A stretch of 64,000 bases of DNA from Erysipelothrix rhusiopathiae (GCF_900637845.1 NZ_LR134439.1:1674001-1738000); one strand, 5' to 3'. Positions 26,247 through 34,702 are shown, counted from the first letter of the stretch. Translations and numbers: made by a program. Notes: generated by a model from the sequence alone, not told the origin.

Positions 26247-27200
26247 TTAACGTTTACCTGCATCATAAGGTTGTCCCGCTGCTTTAGGGGCTGCAGACTT
26301 CTTAGATGTGAATACAAGGACTACTAGGGTCGCAATATAAGGTAACATTTTGAAAACTTGATCCGGAATTCCAAGTCCATTGAGGAATGGTATTCCCGAA
26401 TAAACGTTGGATAGCGTTAATGCAAGAGCGAAAAATAGAGATGAAAAGAATATTGTCTTAGGTCTCCATTGACCGAAAATAAGGATTGCTAACGCGAGGA
26501 ACCCATAACCATTTGCAGTACCTGTAAATGATGTACTGATTGGAACTGTTATAATAAGTCCACCAAGCCCCGCAAGAGCTCCAGAGATAAGAACTCCCGC
26601 CCAACGAATACGTTTTACATTTCCACCTGCTGCGTCAAGAGCATGAGGATTCTCTCCTGCTGATCGTAATCGTAATCCAAATCGTGTTTTATAGATAACA
26701 AACGTTGCGATAAAGAGGATTGCAATTCCAATATAGGTAGAGATATACGCATTGGTAAAAAACAATTTACCAATAACCGGTATTTCGGATAAGAACGGTA
26801 CCTTTCGAATGAGAAACTCATTTCTGAACGGAATTTCTTTTACCGAATACAAAAGACGCGCGATATAAACTGTAAATGCTGGTGCAAACATATTAATGGC
26901 CGTACCACTAATAGTTTGATCTGCATTCATATTTATAGCCGCAAATGCATGCACTGCACCCATAACAACACCCGCAAGAATGGCTGCTAACATGGCAACA
27001 ATGTAAAGTAATTGACCAGACATATGGTTCTGAAGGAAAAACAGAGTGATAACTCCAAAGAAGGTACCAAATACCATAATCCCTTCTAAAGCAATATTTA
27101 CAATACCACCACGCTCAGAGAATAACCCTCCAAGTGAAACTACAAGTAATGGAATTGCTACATACAACATCTGTTGAACAATAAATGCAAGTGTGTTCAT
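26247..27200 (-). CDS. nupQ: Nucleoside ABC transporter permease (NupQ/YufQ type)
   Basis: The second membrane subunit of a BMP-type nucleoside importer. The 317 residues form about eight TM segments. Family motifs include GLFSERGGIVNIALEGIM and ISGTAINMFAPAF, and GLRLRSAGENPHALDAAGG in the cytoplasmic loop. It overlaps nupP by 1 nt. It is the last gene of the transporter operon. Confidence 0.92.
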   Translation of the reverse strand: MNTLAFIVQQMLYVAIPLLVVSLGGLFSERGGIVNIALEGIMVFGTFFGVITLFFLQNHMSGQLLYIVAMLAAILAGVVMGAVHAFAAINMNADQTISGTAINMFAPAFTVYIARLLYSVKEIPFRNEFLIRKVPFLSEIPVIGKLFFTNAYISTYIGIAILFIATFVIYKTRFGLRLRSAGENPHALDAAGGNVKRIRWAGVLISGALAGLGGLIITVPISTSFTGTANGYGFLALAILIFGQWRPKTIFFSSLFFALALTLSNVYSGIPFLNGLGIPDQVFKMLPYIATLVVLVFTSKKSAAPKAAGQPYDAGKR

Positions 27201-28306
27201 CAGTTATCACCTCCGGAATTTTTCGTCACTTTCGCAATAAATCCTTTAAGAAGTATTGTAAGTGCGCTCACATAAATAATTGTAGCGGTGATAACAGAGA
27301 TAATTTCAGGCTCAAGACCAAATAATTGAAGATTATTACCACCATACGTAATATGTGCTATAAAGAGACCTGAAAGAATAATACCTATAGGATTACTTTG
27401 AGCAAGTAAAGCTACTGAGATACCGTCAAATCCTTCTGTAAGAAGAACATTAAGTACATCCATGTATTTCCCAACATTTGCGAGGTACATCACTGCACCA
27501 CCAAGACCTGCAAGTGCACCTGCAATCGTCATTGATAAAATGATCGATTTTTTTTCATTGATACCTGCATAGCGGCTGGCATGACGATTATAACCAACTG
27601 CTTTCAGTTCAAATCCAAACTTTGTTTTTTCTAAAATAATGTAAATCAAAATTGCCATCACAATCGCAATCACAATTCCAATATTAACCGATGATCTCGG
27701 AAAAATCTTGTTTAAGCCAAGTACCGGTAAATATGCATTTACAGGTGGCAAGGTACGTGAGTGAACAGAATCGAATGCAGTATTGGTAATCAGATAGTTT
27801 ACGGCATACATTCCAATATAGTTCAACATAATCGAAGCAATAACTTCGTTTACGTTACGATAAGCCTTTAAGATACCAACGATTGCACCCCACAGTGCTC
27901 CAGCAAGAGCACCACCGATTAGACCTACAATCCAACCAGTACCCGCAGGCATCCAAGTCCAGTTAACGCCAATATAGACTGCAGTAAATGCACCAACTGT
28001 AAACTGTCCTGAAGCTCCGATGTTAAAGAGGCCCGTTTTAAATGCGAATCCAACCGATAACCCCGTCAGGATAATTGGAGCTGCTCGGAATAGAACATTT
28101 CCCATACCACGTAGGTTATGGTGGAAACCACCTTTGAGAATTATCCAAAATGCACTTAATGCATATTGAGGTGTTGTTAGTAAGATTACTAAGAACCCAA
28201 CAAACAATCCAATAATTATCGCAAGAAAGGATGCAATAACAGCGTGATTCCCCTCATTTGCGAAGAATTTTTTAATTTTTGTACCAATCGAACTAGTTTT
28301 TACCAT
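27200..28306 (-). CDS. nupP: Nucleoside ABC transporter permease (NupP/YufP type)
   Basis: The first membrane subunit of the importer, 368 residues with about nine TM segments. It shows FKTGLFNIGASGQFTVGAFT, NEVIASIMLNYIG and FELKAVGYNRHASRYAGI, all conserved in this BPD_transp_2 family. The start overlaps the ATPase gene by 14 nt. Together with NupO and NupQ it forms the channel fed by the two BMP lipoproteins. Confidence 0.92.
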   Translation of the reverse strand: MVKTSSIGTKIKKFFANEGNHAVIASFLAIIIGLFVGFLVILLTTPQYALSAFWIILKGGFHHNLRGMGNVLFRAAPIILTGLSVGFAFKTGLFNIGASGQFTVGAFTAVYIGVNWTWMPAGTGWIVGLIGGALAGALWGAIVGILKAYRNVNEVIASIMLNYIGMYAVNYLITNTAFDSVHSRTLPPVNAYLPVLGLNKIFPRSSVNIGIVIAIVMAILIYIILEKTKFGFELKAVGYNRHASRYAGINEKKSIILSMTIAGALAGLGGAVMYLANVGKYMDVLNVLLTEGFDGISVALLAQSNPIGIILSGLFIAHITYGGNNLQLFGLEPEIISVITATIIYVSALTILLKGFIAKVTKNSGGDN

Positions 28307-29828
28307 TTAGAGTACCCCGCTTTGCTCCAGCCATATATAAGCCAAGTTCTTGTTGCGTAATATCTTCTGGCTTAAATTCACCTACAAATTCTCCATTGTA
28401 CATTACAAGAATTCGATCGCTGATGTTCATAATTTCAGACAATTCGTACGATACGAGAAGAACAGACTTTCCAGCATCGCGTTGTGCTACAAGTTGGTTA
28501 TGTATATATTCAATTGCACCTACATCAAGACCCCGTGTTGGTTGAACAGCCATCAGAACTTCCGATCCCATGTCAATTTCACGAGCCAATATAGCTTTTT
28601 GTTGATTCCCACCAGACATACTACGTACAACAGAACTCGGTCCTTTTGAACTTCGAATATCAAACTTTTCAATCATTTTACGTGCATACGTTTCGATTTT
28701 ATCGAAACGAAGCATTCCATTTTTTTGGAAACGATCTGTAAAATATTGTTTTAATACAAGATTGAAATCCAATTTATAGTCAAGAACTAAACCATCCTTG
28801 TGACGGTCTTCGGGAATATGCGATATCCCATGAGTATTTCTGTATCGGATTGATTTATCTTCAATGCTTTCACCTTTAAGGACGATCTCGCCCTGTGTTA
28901 TCGGTAACATTCCAGCAATTGCGTAAACCAATTCATGTTGTCCATTACCTTCAATACCAGCAATACTTACAATTTCACCTTCATGCAATGCAAATGACGC
29001 TGCTTTAACGGCATCATGATTTCCATGAGAAGAAGCAACATTAATGTTTGTAACTTCTAATACTACTTCACCCCGCTCTTGCGGTTTCATATCGATATTT
29101 AAATCAATTTTTCGACCCACCATCATTTCGGACATTTCATCGACAGTTACATCTTTTACATTGACGGTACCAATAAATTTCCCTTTACGTAAAACCGACA
29201 CACGATCAGCTACTTCTTTGATTTCGTTCAATTTATGAGTAATAAAAATAATTGATTTTCCTTCAGATCGAAGTTGCTTCATAATTGCCATTAACTCTTG
29301 AATTTCTTGCGGTGTTAACACAGCCGTTGGCTCATCAAAAATCATGACATCACTTTCACGATAAAGTAATTTCAGAATTTCGACACGCTGTTGCATCCCT
29401 ACTGATATATCCGAAATTTTTGCATCCGGATCTACATTAAGGTTATATCGATTACTTAATTCGATAATATCTTTACGAGCATCCCCAAGGCGGACCATCC
29501 CGCGTTCAACGGTCTCAACTCCTAAAATAATATTCTCAGTAACCGTAAAATTATCCACCAGTTTAAAATGCTGGTGTACCATACCAATCTTATGGTAGGT
29601 TGCCTCATGAGGGTTATTGATTTGAGTAACTTTGTCACGAATGACAATTTCTCCCGAGTCTGGTTGGTACATCCCAAACAACACAGACATCAACGTTGAC
29701 TTTCCAGCACCATTCTCACCCAGTAGCGCTAGAATTTCCCCTTCACGAAGTGAAATTGTGACGTCATCATTGGCTCTAATGCCTGGAAACGTCTTGGTGA
29801 TATGATTCATTTCAACAATATTTTTCAT
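28293..29828 (-). CDS. nupO: Nucleoside ABC transporter, double ATP-binding protein (NupO/YufO type)
   Basis: A tandem ATPase of 511 residues. Domain 1 has GENGAGKST, the variant signature SVGMQQRVEI and DEPTAVLTPQE. Domain 2 has a degenerate Walker A (AGIEGNGQHEL), signature MSGGNQQKA and Walker B with Gln in place of the catalytic acid (LMAVQPTRGLDVG). That asymmetry is normal for this family. A GGAG site precedes the ATG. The gene is preceded by about 335 nt without coding sequence that holds a promoter, a cre-like site and a structured leader. Confidence 0.93.
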   Translation of the reverse strand: MKNIVEMNHITKTFPGIRANDDVTISLREGEILALLGENGAGKSTLMSVLFGMYQPDSGEIVIRDKVTQINNPHEATYHKIGMVHQHFKLVDNFTVTENIILGVETVERGMVRLGDARKDIIELSNRYNLNVDPDAKISDISVGMQQRVEILKLLYRESDVMIFDEPTAVLTPQEIQELMAIMKQLRSEGKSIIFITHKLNEIKEVADRVSVLRKGKFIGTVNVKDVTVDEMSEMMVGRKIDLNIDMKPQERGEVVLEVTNINVASSHGNHDAVKAASFALHEGEIVSIAGIEGNGQHELVYAIAGMLPITQGEIVLKGESIEDKSIRYRNTHGISHIPEDRHKDGLVLDYKLDFNLVLKQYFTDRFQKNGMLRFDKIETYARKMIEKFDIRSSKGPSSVVRSMSGGNQQKAILAREIDMGSEVLMAVQPTRGLDVGAIEYIHNQLVAQRDAGKSVLLVSYELSEIMNISDRILVMYNGEFVGEFKPEDITQQELGLYMAGAKRGTLNGKN

Positions 29829-30087
29829 ATTCCCTTACACTCCTTAAACATATCATACACAAAAAAAGAACGATAAAACAGTAAAATTTAAATAATAAAA
29901 ATATCAAGCATACTTGATATCCAATTGTCGACTTTTAATAAGCATCATCCCCGTATTATTTTTTCACTATAAACCGTCATACCCTATTCAACTGAAGCGT
30001 TCGATTAAAACCGGTTGTTCGTGAATTAACCCTTTGTGATGGGTTCTAACTTCAATCATCCCCCGATAGAATATGATTTATGTTCAC
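29829..30087 (-). ncRNA. Structured 5' leader RNA of the nucleoside ABC operon (candidate riboswitch/attenuator)
   Basis: The region between the predicted start (about 30086) and nupO is untranslated and folds by eye. P1 GTGAA (30083-30087)/TTCAC (30021-30025) encloses two hairpins, making a three-way junction. P2 is AATCAT (30073-30078)/ATGATT (30054-30059); P3 is AACCC (30041-30045)/GGGTT (30028-30032). P4 AACCG (30012-30016)/CGGTT (29972-29976) follows, then a terminator hairpin at 29901-29920. It does not match the purine-riboswitch core that I know. The class and any ligand are unknown. Confidence 0.5.
29891..29921 (-). terminator. Intrinsic terminator inside the nupO leader
   Basis: Minus strand: ATATCAAG-N4-CTTGATAT 8-bp stem followed by TTTTATTATT, 63 nt before the nupO ATG. 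Placed between promoter and gene, it suggests attenuation. Confidence 0.6.
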
Positions 30088-30091
30088 CTAA

Positions 30092-30120
30092 ATATTAGCA
30101 TTTTCGACACGTTTTAGCAA
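30092..30120 (-). promoter_or_regulatory. Promoter of the nupO-nupP-nupQ transcript
   Basis: Minus strand: -35 TTGCTA (30115-30120), 17-nt spacer, -10 TAATAT (30092-30097). The -35 overlaps the cre-like site. Confidence 0.7.
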
Positions 30121-30130
30121 GCGCTTTCAA
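30116..30130 (-). promoter_or_regulatory. cre-like CcpA operator
   Basis: Minus strand TTGAAAGCGCTTGCT fits the Bacillus catabolite-response consensus WTGNAANCGNWNNCW at every position. It covers the -35 of the nupO promoter, the position expected for carbon-catabolite repression. Whether this organism encodes CcpA is not visible here. Confidence 0.65.
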
Positions 30131-30147
30131 TCGTGTAACACATACAT

Positions 30148-30172
30148 ATCGCTGAGCTTTCTGCTCAGCGAT
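30148..30172 (-). other. Strong hairpin at the end of the first BMP gene
   Basis: ATCGCTGAGC-N5-GCTCAGCGAT, a perfect 10-bp stem that includes the TGA stop. No T-run follows (ATGTATGT), so it is more likely an mRNA-stabilising or pausing hairpin than a terminator. Confidence 0.6.
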
Positions 30173-31256
30173 AATAATCGATTTTTAGATTTGGAAATAA
30201 ACTTTGATCAGTGAAAACATCTCCCTGTTCATCATGTTCTGTTAGAATTACCAATTTATCATCTAGAATTTCTTTTTTTGTTTTTTCAAGAAGTGCTTTA
30301 ATATCTCTTTTACCGATTTGATTTAATCTGGATTCATCGAAAGCCAAACCCACACCTTCATTATTTAAATCGACACTTAATCGTTTCCCACCTGGAAATT
30401 TATCTTCAGAGTTCTCAACGAGAAGATTCTTAACCGTTTTTCGAATACCCTTCGTTGCGGAATATACCACCTTACTGCTTAAGTACGATTGGTCAACATC
30501 TACTCCGATATAACGTTTATCTGTATCTTCAGCGGCTTTTATGATTGACTGTCCAGCACCGCCAGCTGAACCAAAAATAATTTCCGTTCCTTCATTATAC
30601 CAACTCGAACCTAGCATTTGAACTTCAGTAGATGGCTCAAATGCCCCTGAGTATTTATATTTAAGATCAATCGTTTTATTCATACTTTTAGCGCCTTCTT
30701 GTAAGCCTCGTAGAAAACCCATTCCATAACGTTCTACCGCAGGAATTTTAGCGCCACCAACAAATCCTACTTTCGTATAACCCTCAAGTGCAGTAACGTA
30801 TCCAGCTAAATACGCAGCTTGTTCTTCTCTAAATAAAACAGGAACTAGATTGTCCCGAATATCGATTGTTCCCGACTCATTAGGTTTAGGTAGAGCGTCA
30901 ATTAAAATAAACTTAGTCTTTGGAAAATCATTTTGCACTTTAGCCGCTGTTGCTTCAAAATAAAATCCCGGTAAGACTACAACTTTAGCCCCACCTTCTT
31001 CAATTGCTTTTTGAATTTCACTATAGAATGCTATATCATCTTTATTTTCTGGTCGATAATATTTATATGAAACATTATGTTCCTTACAAAAATCAATAAT
31101 ACCTTCCCAAGATTCTTGATTAAATGAGTGGTCATCAATCGTACCAATATCCGTAATCAAAGCAATCTCCGAAGTCTTTTGATCTTCTGTTGACTTTGAA
31201 GAACATGCCCCAAGCAAAATTAAACTCATAAACAAAATCATAAATTTGGATTTCAT
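30165..31256 (-). CDS. BMP-family nucleoside-binding lipoprotein (copy 1)
   Basis: The extracellular receptor for the NupOPQ importer. From the ATG at 31256 (SD AAGGGGG at proper distance; ATG 6 nt upstream is too close) the protein has 363 residues. It has a lipoprotein signal ending LLGAC. The BMP/Med domain includes ALITDIGTIDDHSFNQESWE, EGGAKVVVLPGF and GSAGGAGQSIIKAAE. It is a tandem paralogue of the next gene upstream. It lacks a clear promoter of its own, although a terminator separates the two. Confidence 0.92.
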   Translation of the reverse strand: MKSKFMILFMSLILLGACSSKSTEDQKTSEIALITDIGTIDDHSFNQESWEGIIDFCKEHNVSYKYYRPENKDDIAFYSEIQKAIEEGGAKVVVLPGFYFEATAAKVQNDFPKTKFILIDALPKPNESGTIDIRDNLVPVLFREEQAAYLAGYVTALEGYTKVGFVGGAKIPAVERYGMGFLRGLQEGAKSMNKTIDLKYKYSGAFEPSTEVQMLGSSWYNEGTEIIFGSAGGAGQSIIKAAEDTDKRYIGVDVDQSYLSSKVVYSATKGIRKTVKNLLVENSEDKFPGGKRLSVDLNNEGVGLAFDESRLNQIGKRDIKALLEKTKKEILDDKLVILTEHDEQGDVFTDQSLFPNLKIDYYR

Positions 31257-31330
31257 AATCATCCCCCCTTGCACTTTAACTTTATCAAGTGAAAGATAGA
31301 GATTCAAACACTTCTTTTTCCACTTACACG

Positions 31331-31356
31331 AAAAAAAACGGCAATGAAGCCGTTTT
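31331..31356 (-). terminator. Terminator after BMP copy 2
   Basis: Minus strand: AAAACGGC-N6-GCCGTTTT stem, continuing into four more T. It lies between the two BMP genes and would reduce expression of copy 1 relative to copy 2. Confidence 0.85.
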
Positions 31357-31363
31357 AAAATAA

Positions 31364-32464
31364 CTATTTAATAAATGTGATATTAATGTTTTTCAAGATT
31401 GGATCGCTGATAACATCTGAGAAATCATCAGCATGTTGTTTCTTGATTGCTGAAGTAACACCATCTTTATCTGCCTTCATATCTGCAATAACTTTATCCA
31501 AATCTTCTTGTTTGAAAGTTTTGAAACGGTCGAAGTTCTTAGGTAATCCGACACCGTCATCATTGATATTGTAAGCATGTTGTGTTCCACCAGGGAATTT
31601 TCCATCATAGTGCGCTTTCAATCCTTCATAAACAGCAAGTTGAAGTTCTTTTAATGCTGAAGTGATAATTGTTTCACTTTCGCCAGCTTGGTCCACATCT
31701 ACACCAATAACTTTAGCTTCTTTATCTTCTGCAGCTTTAAATACTGAAGGTCCAGCACCACCAGCAGAAACAAAGATAACTTCAGTTCCACCAGCATACC
31801 AACCTGATGCTAACATTTGAACTTCTTGTGACGCTTCAAATGTACCTGAATATTTGTACATCATATCTACTGTAATACCCAATTCTTCAGCTGCGTGATT
31901 TGCTCCGTAAACATAACCTAAACCGAACTTTTCAACAGCTGGAACTTTCATACCACCAATGTAACCTAATTTAGTGTAGCCATCTTTAACTGCAGCATAT
32001 CCTGCTAAGAATCCAGCTTGTTGTTCTTCCCAAACAACTGAATACATATTAGGACCAATAACGGGTTCTGACTGTGGTGTCTCTGAAGGAGCACCATCTA
32101 CAAAAATAAAGTTTACATCTGGAAATTCTTGTTGTGCTCTAAATGCTGCGTTAGCGAATAAAAATCCTGGCATAACAACAACCTTAGCGCCCCCTTCAGT
32201 AATCGCTTTTTCGATTTCGTTAAAGTATGCCTCGTCGTCTTTCGCAACGGGACGGTAGTATGTATATGTAACTTTGTTTTCATCTCCATACTGTTTAACG
32301 CCTTCGTATGAACCTTGGTTAAATGAGCGGTCATCAATTGTACCAACGTCAGTAATCAAAGCGATTTCTGCGCCTTTTCCATCTTGAGCTTTTTCTCCAC
32401 CTGAACAAGCGGTAAGAGTAAGAGCTAACAAGACAACTAAAACACTAGAAAATAGTTTTTTCAT
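31364..32464 (-). CDS. BMP-family nucleoside-binding lipoprotein (copy 2)
   Basis: A 366-residue lipoprotein with signal MKKLFSSVLVVLLALTLTAC and lipidated Cys20. The BMP domain is closely parallel to copy 1: ALITDVGTIDDRSFNQGSYE, TYTYYRPVAKDD, EGGAKVVVMPGF, SAGGAGPSVFKAAED. The ATG at 32464 has GGAGG at good spacing; about 96 nt of open frame further upstream are promoter DNA. It is probably the major receptor, with its own strong promoter and a 5' hairpin. Confidence 0.93.
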   Translation of the reverse strand: MKKLFSSVLVVLLALTLTACSGGEKAQDGKGAEIALITDVGTIDDRSFNQGSYEGVKQYGDENKVTYTYYRPVAKDDEAYFNEIEKAITEGGAKVVVMPGFLFANAAFRAQQEFPDVNFIFVDGAPSETPQSEPVIGPNMYSVVWEEQQAGFLAGYAAVKDGYTKLGYIGGMKVPAVEKFGLGYVYGANHAAEELGITVDMMYKYSGTFEASQEVQMLASGWYAGGTEVIFVSAGGAGPSVFKAAEDKEAKVIGVDVDQAGESETIITSALKELQLAVYEGLKAHYDGKFPGGTQHAYNINDDGVGLPKNFDRFKTFKQEDLDKVIADMKADKDGVTSAIKKQHADDFSDVISDPILKNINITFIK

Positions 32465-32475
32465 CTGTTTCCTCC

Positions 32476-32493
32476 ATACAAGTTTCCTTGTAT
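32476..32493 (-). promoter_or_regulatory. 5'-terminal hairpin of the BMP copy 2 mRNA
   Basis: ATACAAG-GAAA-CTTGTAT: perfect 7-bp stem with a GNRA tetraloop directly before the GGAGG site, and beginning at the predicted transcription start. Such 5' hairpins protect mRNAs from decay in Firmicutes. Confidence 0.6.
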
Positions 32494-32497
32494 CTAT

Positions 32498-32526
32498 ATC
32501 GTATCGAATTTTATATTGATAATCAA
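32498..32526 (-). promoter_or_regulatory. Promoter of BMP copy 2
   Basis: Minus strand: -35 TTGATT (32521-32526), 17-nt spacer, -10 TACGAT (32498-32503). The -35 lies inside a perfect 13-bp palindrome ATTGATTATCAAT (32515-32527), a possible operator. Confidence 0.7.
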
Positions 32527-32610
32527 TAGAAATGTCACAAATAAATGTAACCGGTATCATTTATGTAGGAATAAATTCAAAAGCACCGCCAAACAATACA
32601 AGAATAGAAC

Positions 32611-32647
32611 AAAAAAAGAGTATTAACACATCCCTGCATTAATACTC
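32611..32647 (-). terminator. Terminator of thrS
   Basis: Minus strand: GAGTATTAA-N12-TTAATACTC stem followed by T7, 33 nt after the thrS stop. Confidence 0.88.
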
Positions 32648-32679
32648 AATTCAAGCAATTCTAAATACTGTAAAATTTG

Positions 32680-34431
32680 TTATTTTTCAATTTTATGGAT
32701 ATAACGTGTACTGATTTCGTTTTCAACCATTTGCATGAATACATCTAAATCAAATGGATTTTGTGCTCGTTCACCATAACGGCGTACGTTAACACTACGA
32801 TCTTCGATTTCTTGATCTCCAATAATTAATTGAAGTGGAATTTTATTCTTTTGCGCTTCACGTAAACGATAACCTAATTTTTCATTACGGCCATCAACAT
32901 GTGCACGAATACCTTTTTCTAAAAGAAGATCGCAGACTTCGTTTGCATAATCCATATGGAATTCCGTATTTACTGGAATGATTTCTATTTGTTTTGGTGC
33001 CATCCACAGTGGGAAACCACCTGCAAAATGCTCAATCAGAATACCAATAAAGCGTTCAATTGACCCAAAAATTGCACGGTGGAGCATGATTGGACGTTTT
33101 TTCTTTCCATCTTCCGCAACATATGTGAGGTCAAAACGTTCAGGAAGGTTCATATCCAATTGGACAGTACCACATTGCCATACTCGGTTTAAAGAATCTC
33201 TTACTTTGAAGTCTAGTTTAGGACCATAGAAAGCACCATCGCCCTCATTAATCTTAAAGTCGACACCAGCGGCCATACAAGCCTCTTTAAGCGCTTGTTC
33301 TGATCGATCCCAAACATCAATATCACCAATGTATTTGTCCTCAGGACGCGTTGATAATTCAATTGAGTAAGAAAGACCAAATGTCGAATAAATTTCATTA
33401 ATGAAATCTAAAATTTCAACAATTTCATCTTGTAATTGATCTTCACGCATAAACAAGTGAGCATCATCTTGAGTAAAGGAACGAACACGGAATAACCCAT
33501 TTAATGCCCCACTTGCCTCGTGACGATGAACATGACCCATCTCAGCAAGACGAATTGGTAAATCACGATATGAATGCAAACCGTTTTTATAGACGAGCAT
33601 TCCTCCAGGACAATTCATAGGTTTGATTGCGAACTCGCGATCATCAATAGTTGATGTATACATATTTTCGCGATAATTTTCCCAGTGACCTGAGACTTCC
33701 CACAATTCTTTATTTAACATCGTTGGAGTTTGTGTAAATACATAGCCACGTTTGATGTGTGCATTGTAGTAATACTCATCCAAAGCATGACGCAATGTCA
33801 TACCATTTGGTAACCAAAATGGGAAACCCGGGCCAAATTCACTCATCATGAAGAGTTCAAGTTCTTTACCAAGTTTTTTATGATCACGTGCTTTGGCTGC
33901 TTCTAGCCATTCAAGATACTGATTAAGATCTTCTTCAGTTTCAAATGTAATTCCGTAGACACGTTGAAGCATTTTGTTATTGGAATCACCTTTCCAATAT
34001 GCTCCAGAAACTTTAAGAAGTTTGAAATATTTCATTTTCTTTGTCGTTTCAACATGCGGTCCACGACATAAGTCAATGAATTCTGCTTGACGGTATGCTG
34101 ATATTGTTGCATCATCCTCAAGATTGTTGATGATATCGATCTTATAGGAATCGTCTTTGAAAATTTCTAAAGCTTCTTCTTTTGTTAACTCTTCACGTGT
34201 AATGCGCTTGTCTTCTTTCGCAATTTTACGCATCATTGACTCGATTTTAGGTAAGTCCTCTTCTGTTAAAACTTGATCTCCTAAATCCATGTCATAATAA
34301 AAACCATCTTCAATTACAGGTCCAACCCAGAATTTCGCTTCAGGATACAGACGCTTCACAGCATGAGCAAGTAAGTGTGCTGATGAGTGATTCAAGATAT
34401 TTAGACGTTCGTCTTCTCTAATATTTACCAT
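32680..34431 (-). CDS. thrS: Threonyl-tRNA synthetase lacking the TGS domain
   Basis: Charges tRNA-Thr. From the ATG at 34431 the protein has 583 residues. It begins almost at once with the editing domain (NHSSAHLLAHAVKRLYPEAK, then CRGPHVETTKKMKYF). Class II motifs follow: HRHEASGALNGLFRVRSFTQ, and GAFYGPKLDFKVRD with WQCGTVQLD. The anticodon-binding domain is at the end. The ~60-residue N-terminal TGS domain of most ThrRS proteins is absent. Nothing upstream could encode it, since the T-box leader lies there. Regulation is by the T-box at 34450-34668. Confidence 0.95.
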   Translation of the reverse strand: MVNIREDERLNILNHSSAHLLAHAVKRLYPEAKFWVGPVIEDGFYYDMDLGDQVLTEEDLPKIESMMRKIAKEDKRITREELTKEEALEIFKDDSYKIDIINNLEDDATISAYRQAEFIDLCRGPHVETTKKMKYFKLLKVSGAYWKGDSNNKMLQRVYGITFETEEDLNQYLEWLEAAKARDHKKLGKELELFMMSEFGPGFPFWLPNGMTLRHALDEYYYNAHIKRGYVFTQTPTMLNKELWEVSGHWENYRENMYTSTIDDREFAIKPMNCPGGMLVYKNGLHSYRDLPIRLAEMGHVHRHEASGALNGLFRVRSFTQDDAHLFMREDQLQDEIVEILDFINEIYSTFGLSYSIELSTRPEDKYIGDIDVWDRSEQALKEACMAAGVDFKINEGDGAFYGPKLDFKVRDSLNRVWQCGTVQLDMNLPERFDLTYVAEDGKKKRPIMLHRAIFGSIERFIGILIEHFAGGFPLWMAPKQIEIIPVNTEFHMDYANEVCDLLLEKGIRAHVDGRNEKLGYRLREAQKNKIPLQLIIGDQEIEDRSVNVRRYGERAQNPFDLDVFMQMVENEISTRYIHKIEK

Positions 34432-34449
34432 AATAACCTCCTCTATAAT

Positions 34450-34668
34450 AAAGAAAAAACGTAAATCCATCCAAAAGGACGAATTTACGCGGTACCACCT
34501 TTAATTCACAATTTAAATTGTGCACTTAAACTGTTAACGCCAGAATACGGGATTTTTTCTAAAATCCAACTCTGAGGTGGTAAATACGCATATTCTACGA
34601 GAAGTTTTCACCAACCACTTCACTCTCTAGTTCAAAACAACGTATTTTTGTCCTCTTCACTGTTTATA
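34450..34668 (-). ncRNA. T-box leader (tRNA-Thr sensing) of thrS
   Basis: Transcription attenuator that reads uncharged tRNA. The T-box sequence AGGTGGTACCGCG is at 34489-34501, followed by a terminator stem (CGTAAATTCGTCC...GGATGGATTTACG) and T6 at 34452-34489. Stem I pairs GAGG (34652-34655) with CCTC (34574-34577) and AATACG with CGTATT. The 3' strand between these helices is TTACCA, so the specifier is ACC (34579-34581), a Thr codon. This matches the gene controlled. Confidence 0.93.
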
Positions 34669-34673
34669 TATTA

Positions 34674-34702
34674 TTTATACATCAATAGTAAAGAAATATC
34701 AA
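34674..34702 (-). promoter_or_regulatory. Promoter of thrS leader
   Basis: Minus strand: -35 TTGATA (34697-34702), 17-nt spacer, -10 TATAAA (34674-34679). It lies immediately after the aminopeptidase stop. Confidence 0.7.

Noticed and set aside
29881-30087. Purine riboswitch before nupO
   Set aside because: A three-way junction can be drawn, but the conserved core segments I know for purine riboswitches (UAUA-type P1 end, loop-loop pair and J2/3 sequence) are not found.
30148-30172. Intrinsic terminator after BMP copy 1
   Set aside because: The stem is strong but no T-run follows on the minus strand.
32465-32560. N-terminal extension of BMP copy 2
   Set aside because: It would put the -10/-35 and 5' hairpin inside the gene and bury the signal peptide 32 residues deep.
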